Positions 21,690 to 30,826 of a stretch of DNA of 64,000 bases are shown here, in pieces. The stretch lies in the NCBI RefSeq assembly GCF_026745355.1, contig NC_079202.1, positions 23,578,897 through 23,642,896 of the forward strand, read 5' to 3'. A model generated the notes under the pieces. That model searched no databases. It was not told the origin of the DNA and saw only the letters and a program-made list of their open reading frames with translations. Origin of the DNA: Beta vulgaris subsp. vulgaris. Its lineage: Eukaryota > Streptophyta > Magnoliopsida > Caryophyllales > Amaranthaceae. Position 1 is the first letter of the stretch; every line of letters begins with the position of its first letter. Made by a program: the position numbers and the translations under genes.

Positions 21690-22859
21690 GGAAAAATTGT
21701 GAATAACCACCTGCGAGATACCCTTGTTTCAAAATAACCACCCCAATTTCATTTGCATTTAAATAACCACCTCTACTTAGCTTCACGTTTTTAAATACCT
21801 ACCTCTTAACAGAAAAAGGTGACTCCGTTAACAGTGGGGCCCATTTTTTTTTTTTGACTGACCTAATCTCCCTCCAACAAACCACACATTTCATACTTTT
21901 CTTCCTATTCTCTCTTTCCTCTCTCCTGTTTCTTCTTCAAACTTCAATTATTGTTTCACCTTCCCCTCCCCATTTTAAATTCTTCATTCAATTTTCTGGA
22001 CAAGTTTCTTTTTCTCTCTAATCTGCAACTCAGTTTTTTACAGTGAGAATAAGGTGTGAGTGACGGTGGAAAAACATGTCATATATTAAGAAGACTTTTG
22101 ATGGAATGGAGGAAGAGTAAAGGAAATGTGTGTTGCAGATTAATAGAGAGGATATGTATGAAGTTAGTCATAGGGGTGATCAGTTGAAAGATTGGACATG
22201 TACTTGTTATCACTGGCAATTGATAGAAATCCCTTGTGTGCATGCACTTAGATGCATTTTGGACAAGAATGTTGATCCAAATGACTATGTTGATGCAGCC
22301 TATAGTAGAGAGACATATTTACATGCATAGAGGTAAGCCATCAACCCCACACCTGGTGTTAATTACTGGAAAAAAATTGATCTACCCCATCCTCTACCAC
22401 CAGTTCATAAGATTATGCCTGGGAGACCTAGTTTGAAAAAGAGGAAAAAGGAAAAGGGGAAGAGGCTGAACAGAAAGCAAAGAAGGTTAAGATGGCAAAG
22501 TGCAAATGTAGCAATTGTGGTCAAGTGGGACACAATAAAAGGGGATGCAAAGCTACAACAGTTTTGAGCTTCAAGAGGAATCACAGTGGAATTGAAGTAG
22601 ATCTTTGCCAAATTTGTTTAGATTAGGTTTGTCAATGTTAGAGATATATATATATAGGTCAAAGTCGAGGAAAATTGGCGGGAAATTTAATAAAAAGCGT
22701 GTCAACAGGCCTCAGAGGTAACGGAGTCACCTTTTTCTGTTAAGAGGTGGGTATTTAAAAACATTAAGCTAAGTAGAGGTGGTTATTTAAACGCAAATGA
22801 AATTGGGGTGGTTATTTTGAAATAAGGGTATCTGGCAGGTGGTTATTCACAATTTTTCC
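21690..22859 (+). mobile_element. Mutator-like element inside CACTA-1
   Basis: A 1170-bp element with ~141-bp terminal inverted repeats (21690-21830 and 22719-22859; GGAAAAATTGTGAATAACCA at the tip) and a perfect 9-bp target duplication TACATTTTA (21681-21689 and 22860-22868). Long inverted repeats and a 9-bp duplication are diagnostic of Mutator-like transposons. The interior keeps only the C-terminal part of the transposase. Confidence 0.96.
22125..22625 (+). pseudogene. MuDR-type transposase C-terminal fragment
   Basis: The first frame (to 22330) contains DWTCTCYHWQLIEIPCVHAL, a SWIM zinc finger (C-x-C-x(n)-C-x-H) found after the catalytic domain of MuDR-type transposases. After a frameshift comes a PPVHKIMPGRP-like linker, then a CCHC knuckle CSNCGQVGHNKRGC (about 22505-22545). 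Order and motifs match the C-terminus of plant Mutator transposases. The DDE catalytic domain is missing, so the copy is non-autonomous. Confidence 0.9.
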
Positions 22860-22978
22860 TACATTTTATAGTATTATTTGCCTTTGAAAATTTGTGGTTA
22901 TTATCAATATCAAACTCATTTGCTATACATTTGGGGCTTGAATATGGTTTGACTCTCACAAATTTAATTACAAAATGC

Positions 22979-23000
22979 AAAAAAAAAAAAAAAAAAAAAA
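22979..23000. repeat. Poly-A run in CACTA-1
   Basis: About 22 adenines in a row, between the Mutator-like element and the right subterminal repeats. No retroposon signature surrounds it. Confidence 0.85.
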
Positions 23001-23017
23001 TTATTGCACCAGGGTCT

Positions 23018-23270
23018 ATTGCTGCGGTTTTTACCCAAAAACCGCAGCAATATGTTTTACTTTTTTTAATATAAAAACATATATTGCTGCGATTTTTGCC
23101 CAAAAACCGCAGCAATATGGGAAAATATTGCTGCGGTTTTTAACCACAGCAATATAATTAATACCTATTGCTGCGCCCTTAATTGCTGCGCCCTTAATTG
23201 CTGCACCCTTAATTGCTGCGCGCTCAAAACCGCCGCAATAGGCCTCTTTTTGACCGCAGCAAATAGCATT
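23018..23270. repeat. Right subterminal repeats of CACTA-1
   Basis: More copies of the ATTGCTGCGGTTTTT palindrome (about 23018-23155), followed by four head-to-tail 15-bp units of the CCTTAATTGCTGCGC type (about 23165-23225). They mirror the left end of the element. Confidence 0.9.
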
Positions 23271-23283
23271 TATTCTACTAGTG

Positions 23284-23915
23284 GGTAAGACTAATGTTGT
23301 TGCAGATGCACTTAGTAGGAAATCCTCTCACTGTTTGCCGACCATGCATTCGAGGAATCGTCTTCGAGTGGAGTTTCAGAATCTTGATGTGGGAATAGTG
23401 CAATTGGGAGCTTAGCTTAACTCTCTTATGATTAAGTCCACTTTGTATGATGAGATCAAGAAAGCACAAGTATATGATCAATTTTTAAAGGACGAGCAAG
23501 CTAATGAGCCTGTCAATTTCACAGTGGCTGAGGATGGTAGCGTGAGATTCAAAGGGAGATGGTGTGTTCCTAATATTCTTGAGTTGAAGGAAAAGATCTT
23601 AGAGGAAGCTCATTCAGCACAATATTTAACTCTTCCTGGAGGGGATAAAATGTACAAAGATCTCAAGCAGCCTTTTTGGTGGCCTCATATGAAGACGTAC
23701 GTCGCTAAGTATGTCTCGAGATGTTTGGCTTGTCAAAAGGTCAAGAGTGAGCACAAAAGGCCTCAAGGGATGATTCAACCTTTAGAGGTTCCTACATGGA
23801 AATGGGACTCGATCTCAATGGATTTCGTTTGTGGACTTCCGAGGTCACCACAGGGGAATAATATTATTTGGGTCATTGTGGATCGTCTTAGCAAGTCTGC
23901 TCATTTCATTCCCAT
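23284..23915 (+). pseudogene. Gypsy A RNase H end and integrase start
   Basis: Continuation of the element A pol gene after CACTA-1: [12 protein letters not shown] closes RNase H, then an open 178-codon frame (from 23428) runs through [13 protein letters not shown], the integrase zinc-finger region (EEAHS...CLACQKVKSEH) and SMDFVCGLP with the first catalytic Asp, to SAHFIPITT where CACTA-2 begins. The second zinc-finger histidine appears lost (LTLPGG in place of the usual IHPG). A stop in the RNase H linker (GA*LNS) separates it from the upstream part. Confidence 0.92.
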
Positions 23916-24290
23916 CACTACTAGAAAAAGAGTGTTTTCTCAACGCTTTTCCTCAATATTCTAGACGGAAAAATGCGTTGAGAAATTGATTCTCAACGCT
24001 TTGTAAAAGCGTCGAGATTTTAGGCGTGGAGAATTCTCGACGCTTTCTTGCGTTGAGATTCTCAACGCAGAGACGCGTTAGTATGACTTGCGACGCTTTT
24101 TTGTGTTGACTTTCTCAACGCTTTTCTGCGACTTGAAATGTGTGTGATGCTGTTTTGTGTTGGGTTTCTCAACGCTTTTTTGCGTCGCGCAATATGCTCT
24201 AGACACATTCTAGCGTTAAGATTATTTTACCTCCATAAATAAATTTTTAGAGCCAAAATAACTCTTAACACAAAAAAGTGTCGAGATTTT
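23916..24290. repeat. 3' subterminal repeats of CACTA-2
   Basis: TCTCAACGCTTTT and its complement recur about ten times with variations (for example TCTCAACGC, GCGTTGAGA, GCGTCGAGA), the expected TNPA-binding region next to a CACTA terminus. Confidence 0.88.
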
Positions 24291-24814
24291 AGCCTAGAAA
24301 AAACATCTAATAATAATAACCATTATTTAATTGGATATGGATCAAATATAATATATTATAAGCAATTTTCCAATAAAAAATACTTAAGTAGAAATGACCA
24401 ATAATATATATATAATAATATTAATATCTGTCTTAATTAACAAATACACACTAAAATATTTTGTTCGATCACAAATAAGTCAATTAGATAATGTCTACTA
24501 TATCAACTTCTTAAAACCTTACAAAAAAAACATAACAAAAGAAATATATCTTTTACAGGACCTTTTCAATCATTAATAACTTTACGAGTTGTACTAATTT
24601 AATGGATCCTTGGCTTCTTTTCCTTCACCATCATCTTGATCCTTGAAAAAAAACAAAGAATGACATAATAAGTAATCTTATATAATGTGATATATTATAG
24701 TGATGTTCAATTATAAAAGATGTAAAAAAGTTAGTTAATGACAAAAGAAAAGAATAGGTAACTAGATGGTGCAACTTGATTTTGATAATTCAAATGAAAC
24801 AATGAATGATAATA
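24291..24814. other. AT-rich 3' flank of the TNPA-like gene
   Basis: Very AT-rich, no coding content seen. Probably the 3' untranslated and non-coding part of CACTA-2 between the subterminal repeats and the TNPA-like gene. Confidence 0.4.
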
Positions 24815-26492
24815 TTATAACAATACCTCTGTAGTAATCAAATGCATAGCTGACTTTGCAGCATCTATAAGTTCAGTAGAAGCTTTTCCATCACGCACCG
24901 CATCGAACACTAGAGAAAAATGTGTAGCAACGGTCTTCATCATCTTAGTATGCTCATCAAACTTGTTAGTCATCTCTTTGTTTTGTTTTTCAAGTTCCTC
25001 ATTTCTCTTCTTCAATAAAGATGTTTCCACAATGTTTTCAAGTTCCACATGTCTCCTTTTAAGTTTTCCATAACCTTCTTTTCTAAGTTCACCACGCACC
25101 CCATGAATATCACTTTTTTTCACCCCAAATCCATATCCCTGGGGTCGTTCAGGTACTTCATCTCCATTCATGACAGCTTGAAAGGCTTCATTCTCAACGT
25201 CAACACGAGACATAGTAGGATTACAAAGTTTTAATGAATCAACCTTTGCCTTTGCATCCTCCTGCACAATTTTTTAGGGAATAAATTATGTAAATCTGAT
25301 GATAGAAAAATAGAATGCAAAGATAGACTAATGTGTTAGACCAAGTACCAAAAAGTCCGAAGTGTCTGTGCCTCCAAGATAGGTTCCATCCTTCCTCTTA
25401 TGAGTTGCTTCCCAAAGTTCAATCAAGCTCATTTCTTCTCCATGCTCATCTTCCTATAAATAATTAGTTACCTTGTAGTAAGTCTAAAATAAGCATGCAA
25501 CTTAATATTATAGTTCTCGTTAATCTAAAATTTAGGCAGACACACAAATAAACAATTACCAAAGACTATGAATAGCATAAACAATCTACGAATATTATTC
25601 CCTACGCCACCTTCATCTCCTAATAGTAAATTTCTTCATTATCCATGTTTTCTGCAATATGATTCTCCATTTAACAATTACTCTCTTTTTATTGAACCCT
25701 GAGCCTCTGTCTGAATATCCATCATTGTTTGACATAAAGCAGAATAACAGTGTGACTGGCAAAAGTCCATTTGTCACCGCCTCATTCAGAGTTCTATTTC
25801 AGTTTGTCTGGTACGGAGCTAAGTTCTCAGCTCATTAGCCCCACTGTCAAGTAGAAGAATGCATACTAAAAAAAAAAAAAAAGACCATGAAAAGCCAGAT
25901 TCAAATCAAGCATATGCAATAAGCTCCATGACTGATGCAGGTTTCATAATACAGATACAAACGTCTTAATAACGAATCTTGATCACTAAAGATAAAATAA
26001 ACTTGATTTTGAAACTTTGAGTGAAAATTTATTCCTTACATAATCAACTCGTATATTAGCGTAACTAGTAGAACCCAATGTATGAACTTGATTTTGAGCT
26101 GCTCGTGTCGCTTTTCCAAGTTGAGACAATTGCTACACTCGCAATGGATGTTTTAGTTAATATTGTAGAAGTAAGATGTATCACACATTATAATAATAAA
26201 TCGAAAAAAGAGAAGTACCTGTCCTTTGTGTGAGAACCAATACTGAACCAATGGTTTCCATTCAGAACGAGTATGTCCACTAGGCACAATATCATAGTGT
26301 TCTTCCTCAATGAGCTTATTGGGTTTGAAGAATGTCAATTTAAGTGAGTGTTTATAGTGCCTCCAACATTTGTCAACACGTTGCAGAGCTAATGTATTAT
26401 AGACCTCATCCTCAGGAATCACAAAATGTTCCTTCAACGAAAAAAGAAAAAAATAATAATGCAAGATCAATAAGACATAGCTAATAAGAAAC

Positions 26493-26537
<45 letters not shown>

Positions 26538-27560
26538 TATATATTATATATATTATATATTTATAACAATTTTAGTTTGAACTTGTATGCATACTCTCAT
26601 CTTCATAACAATCTTAGTTTTGAGTTTCACGTCAACATGATGCCAATTCTTTTCTCCAATTGGACAATAGGTCCCATCCTTTGCTACACTTCCTAGAAAT
26701 CGCACCAAGATATGCCCACCTTTCCTAATTGGTTGGTTGAACTCATTAAATTGCACATGGTACCTAACACCATGACTGTGCCAAACATCTATGGGCTGAA
26801 TTGAACCGCTCATCAACTGAAGTTCACCCTTAGAATCTGCCAAAGAATATATGAAACCATGAAAAAATGGGATAAAGGAGTCAATTCTTTTATAAGCTAT
26901 GCCTTAATTGAAGCTTTAACATAGTCATAATTGGTTACATAGTTTTGGTAATGCTGCACTAGATGGCGGACCAAATGGTCCCCATTTACTTGGATTTTGA
27001 GATGTTTATGATGGTCTTATAAGTGAAGGGTTTGAAGGAAGCTCTGATGCATTGTACGTTGTGCTCTATTATGACCCATGGGGTTAATTTTAGGTACCTT
27101 ACTATTAGTCTTTGACTGTAGAATAATAAGAGGATGAGTCCTTTTTGCAGCTTGTGAGGTATTCGAACCCATGAGTTTTAGTGGAGGTAACATGTCACAC
27201 GCTAAAGGATCTTTCTGAGGTAGAGTAGAAGCTGTTCCTCTTGACTGTGGAATCATGGCAGCAGATGATAAAAGTTTTTGCTGAGATATAGTACAAGTTG
27301 TAGCTCTTGACTGTGGAATCGTAGCTGGAGAAAATGAAGCAGATGCTGAAGGTTTGTGTTGAGGTAGAGTAGTAGTTGTACTTGAATGTGGAATAATAGG
27401 GGGTTAAAGTGTTTGTCCTGCTTGTGAGTTATTCAAACCCATGGGCTTCATCTCAGGTATCATGGCAGGAGAACGTGAAGTAGTTGCTGCAGCGGCATCT
27501 GAAGCAACATCATTAGATACCGAAGCAGCACCAACTCGTGTCCTTTTGCTACGATATGTC
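24815..27560 (-). CDS. TNPA-like protein (plant transposase, Ptta/En/Spm type), multi-exon
   Basis: Likely the regulatory DNA-binding protein of CACTA-2. Exon-like pieces on the minus strand, in order: MTYRSKRTRVGAA... (from 27560); a low-complexity linker (about 27400-27000); SIQPIDVWHSHGVRYHVQFNEF... (26843-26600); VIPEDEVYNTLALQRVDKCWR...PLVQYWFSHKGQ ending at a GT donor (26430-26220); LSQLGKATRAAQ...HTLGSTS (about 26140-26040); EMSLIELWEATHKRKDGTYL (25450-25350); and a last exon, 25267-24815, with a coiled-coil-like stretch rich in K, E and N. The conserved block belongs to the plant transposase Ptta/En/Spm family. Exon borders are my estimates. I saw few disabling changes in the conserved exons. 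Confidence 0.75.
26492..26562. repeat. (TA)n microsatellite
   Basis: About 70 bp of almost pure TA repeats within an intron of the TNPA-like gene. Confidence 0.95.
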
Positions 27561-27924
27561 ATAATAACACTGTCACAATTCCTACAAAACAAAAACATGT
27601 AAATACTTTTCGACCACATGAAAAAAGCCAAAGTACACAGATTTTAAATCCATCTTACACAGATTCGATGATATTACTTCTCTTACGAATCTATTATTTT
27701 GATATACCAGAACCAGAGATACAGAACAGGAAGATCTTGGAAAAGGAAACATCACTCTAAGCATCACAATAAAAAGACCACTGTCCCCTCAAAAAAAAAA
27801 GAAAAAAAAGGCCACTGGAAAATTCTTCCTAAGGCAGCAATGTTAAAAAGTAACAGCAAATCCCTTGACTTTATTGATCGGATTCCGATTACTGGTGGCA
27901 GCTCATTTGCTTTGGTTACAACAG
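27561..27924. other. CACTA-2 sequence upstream of TNPA-like gene
   Basis: No confident gene. It includes a 31-bp-scale sequence (CACATGAAAAAAGCCAAAGT, about 27615) that recurs near 29844, and two A-rich runs near 27790. An open frame on the plus strand from about 27840 to the splice-like site at 27924 could belong to the captured AAR2-like gene, but I cannot confirm it. Confidence 0.35.
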
Positions 27925-28481
27925 GTTATTGTTCGTAAGTGGAATCTACAAGAAGAAAGATTGATCAGAGTTCCAGAAGAAGAGGTTAGAACTTGTTGCA
28001 TCTATGTGCTAATGGACGATCCTTATAGTCACTCTCATTTTTATTTGATGATGTTGCAGCTATCTAGCTTCCTATAGTAGAGCATAACACATATGACATA
28101 AATTACTTATTATTATATGAGGAACTTGTGCATAAAATAGTTTATCTTGTAGATATTAACACTGGGGTTACTGGCCTGGTTAAATCCACATACGTAAATG
28201 ACATATTTTACTAGTCATGATTATAGACTAGTCGATTTAGATCTATAACATTCATTTTGGCAAGGAGAAGCTCATGTCAGCAAATACACATTGGTGCGTG
28301 GTTGTTTCATTTATGAAAATTATTTGGTTTGACAGCTCACTATTTTGAGCTTGTGTCAGCAAATGCCCAGACTGTGAAACATTTTGAATTTGATAGGCAT
28401 CTCGGTCCTTACTCATTAAAAAAAATGGAGATTGGAAACGTTTGTCGAATTACATCTGTAAGGATGTCATTGAGCGTATTG
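27925..28481 (+). pseudogene. Captured AAR2-like gene fragment (two exons)
   Basis: Plus strand, opposite to the transposase genes. Exon-like piece 1 (27925-27984) follows an AG and reads VIVRKWNLQEERLIRVPEEE up to a GT. Piece 2 (about 28371-28481) reads TVKHFEFDRHLGPYSL, shifts frame in an A run, then continues NGDWKRLSNYICKDVIERI and stops at a GT. These match the conserved block of AAR2 (A1 cistron splicing factor, a U5 snRNP assembly factor): VRKW..QEERL, EEE, LEFD..LGPY.L, GDWKRLSNYI. The stretch between is an intron-like sequence of ~390 bp. A genomic fragment, not a retrocopy, was therefore picked up. Family assignment is from recalled motifs; it is a dead fragment because of the frameshift and missing flanks. 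Confidence 0.62.
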
Positions 28482-28756
28482 GTATGAACATTTCATCTAT
28501 TTTGTACGCGACCTTTTACATTTTTGTTTTGTAAAGCTAACTTATTTGTGTATGTTGTTGGCCTGTGAACTTCACAATTATTATTGAGTTGATTGACCAA
28601 ACCTCAGAATAGTGTCACATGTCCTGAACCTAGTAGGGTATTTCTACACTACAATAAGCTATTCAATTACCACAGTCCACAAATGTGGTGGAGAAAACAC
28701 AGTTGAACTACAAAAATCTCGGAGAACGTCATAATTATAGTAGAATGTCATTTACC
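28482..28756. other. Spacer between the two captured gene fragments
   Basis: No coding match that I recognise. It probably holds intron sequence of one or both captured fragments. Confidence 0.3.
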
Positions 28757-29075
28757 TGCACACTTGCTGCTGTGACTGTGTCCAATATTGTATTTGTAGT
28801 ATAATTGTTTGACTTTAGCCTTATGCGCTTCGATTCAATGTCCACTAGCATTTTCGCCCAAAATGCAAATATATAGGAATCCAAGACCTAATAATGAAAG
28901 CAAACAGAGGCTTTAAAGAACATGTCTATAAGAAATCTTCAGTAATTAACATTAAAGCAACCATCCTACCTCCCATCTTGTCACTGTCTCAAAAGGATAA
29001 ATTCTCAGCGTCCGACTTGTAGCAGGATCAAGCATTCGAATCCCATCCAAACCAATCTGTTTTACCATGTAAACC
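28757..29075 (-). pseudogene. Captured FREE1/FYVE-type gene fragment (two exons)
   Basis: Minus strand. Exon piece A (about 29065-28968) reads QIGLDGIRMLDPATSRTLRI then YPFETVTRWE and ends at a GT donor. Piece B (about 28889-28757) follows an AG and reads VLDSYIFAFWAKMLVDIESK, then RIRLKSNNYTTNTILDTVTA ASVQ, ending CAG|GTAAAT. Joined across a ~78-bp intron the frame is continuous and free of stops. The sequence resembles the conserved segment that precedes the FYVE zinc finger in plant FREE1/FYVE1-type proteins (ESCRT-associated, endosomal sorting). Intact splice sites show that genomic DNA was captured. Neither the FYVE finger nor the N-terminus is present. Confidence 0.65.
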
Positions 29076-29929
29076 AAATTGTCACAAAAGCAAAACCTAT
29101 ATATTAATGAATCCAAAGCAAAATGGCTAACACATGAAAGCAAAAGGACAGCGTTCTATGGTTATCTTTTTGTTTCTATTTATTCAAATAGAAGACATTC
29201 TAGCTGGAACATTATTCAAAATCATTATACTTCACTGCTTCATTTCCCAGCAACATCATTCACATTGGTGTGCTATGAGAGAATGTTACAGCTACGAGGA
29301 TACCCTTTAGGAAAATCCATATTATTATAAGATGACCCTGTATTCTAGGTGTGCTATGAGAGAATGTTACAGCTATGAGAGAATGTTACTGCCATATATG
29401 TAAAGGATGCTCCCCATATTCATCGAGTTATGTTGTCATAGTCACATATCTTTTTCAAATAGCTAAACCTCATATCTAACATGGGCCCATATGGAAGAAT
29501 GCAACAGTCAGCCATGCGTAACAGAGTTATCAATAGCATCATAAGCTTCTAGAGCAAGGAATTTGATGCAGATACTAGCAGTCACACCTAAATATGCTAA
29601 GCTACAACTAGTTCTCATTTGTTGAGTTTATGGAGCTTTATAGCAAGTTTCTAATTACGCAATCTAGCTTATTTCTTCAATTTAATTTTTCTTCTAGAAA
29701 GCTCAATGAAAGCAAAAAAAAAAAACAAAATAATCCTATTGCCAGAAATCAAAATAGGTAGTTTTGAAAGATGACATGTAAAAGGTATAATGGTACGTAC
29801 AATTAACTAAGATCAATAGCACTTTTATAAACACTTCTCGATCACATGAAAAAAGCCAAAGTACACAGAATCTCGATTTTGGTATGATAGAAAAATTTGC
29901 AAACTCTACTAGAAAAACATAACAGCAAA
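29076..29929. other. Unassigned CACTA-2 sequence 3' of TNPD
   Basis: No gene that I recognise. A 36-codon open frame on the minus strand (29508-29618) and the second copy of the CACATGAAAAAAGCCAAAGT repeat (about 29844) are the only structured items. A further captured fragment cannot be excluded. Confidence 0.35.
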
Positions 29930-30826
29930 CTAATTAAGTCCATCATAGCCTACTTCAAACAAGTCCCTAGGCTTGGTTCTAATAACATGAAACCATCCTT
30001 TTTGCATCTCATCCTCAACATAAAATACTTGTTTTGCTTGAGATGAGAGAATAAATGGATCGTCATACAAATATAGACCAGTATGCATCAACTTAGAGAA
30101 GTTCACACACACACTTCCATTTGCATTTGTCTTTAAACCCCTGTGGATGTCTACCCAATCACATCCAAATATTACAACCTTGTAGGAACCATAGTAATTC
30201 AACTCATAAATTGCTTTCAGCTTTCCAAAGTACTCTTGGCCTTCAGCTTCAACCATAATTCCAGAATTTTGTGTCTTTCGATGTCGTTCACGATCCATGA
30301 CATCAAATTTACAGCCACTAGTTAGAAAACCTTTCACCCTTTTCACACGATTTAATGGACCACGTGCTAAAGCTCTTCTCACCTTTCCTTGTATACTACT
30401 ATCATCTATATTGTGAACCTATGAATAAAAGATAGTATAGGTTAAATGATGTAGGTCATAACTTAAAAAAGGAATACAATGATCAAATTTACAAGGCTTA
30501 AAACCTGGTTTTGCAACCATTCTGAGAATTCATGGATTATCCATTCATTTTGATGGTGTCGTTCGACTGATTTTCTGTAATTTGAGTCTCTTCTCGCTTT
30601 TGACTTACAAATTCACTAAAAACAAGCCAAAATGCAATGTTATCTGACGATTTTTATGAATTTGATGAACTCTTGTAATATAACTCATGGTGCTACTTAC
30701 TGAATGACAGGTTTCATCTCATCTGAGTGAAGCAAGACATAACGATGTGCTTGCTTTAAACTTCTATCATCAAGACGAACATTTTGTGTCATCCCAATAA
30801 CACGACCCCCAGAGTTATAATGATAT
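29930..30826 (-). pseudogene. CACTA-2 transposase TNPD, 3' exons (DUF4216 domain)
   Basis: The C-terminal part of the tnp2-type transposase. From 30826 the frame reads HYNSGGRVIGMTQ...QAHRYVLLHSDEMKPV, ending at a GT near 30701. A second exon (about 30610-30495) reads SVERHHQNEWIIHEFSEWL. The last exon (about 30420-29930) carries GFLTSGCKFDVMDRERHRKT, VIFGCDWVDIHRGLK and QVFYVEDEMQKGWFHVIRTK, matching the DUF4216 region at the C-terminus of CACTA transposases. The 5' part of the gene continues at 54621 after the gypsy block. Reading continues exactly across the GATAT duplication. Confidence 0.88.

Larger units (their letters stand above)
20584..23283. mobile_element. Non-autonomous CACTA element CACTA-1
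   Basis: Starts CACTAGTAGAATAAATGCTA and ends in the reverse complement (TAGCATTTATTCTACTAGTG), with a 3-bp target duplication GGT (20581-20583 and 23284-23286), the hallmarks of CACTA (En/Spm) transposons. Removing it and one GGT restores the RNase H motif of gypsy element A ([14 protein letters not shown]). It has no transposase of its own; both ends are filled with palindromic repeats and the middle holds a GC-rich UTR-like stretch and a Mutator-like element. Confidence 0.97.

Noticed and set aside
22979..23000. Poly-A run as tail of a LINE or SINE
   Set aside because: No flanking duplication and no LINE or tRNA-derived sequence upstream.
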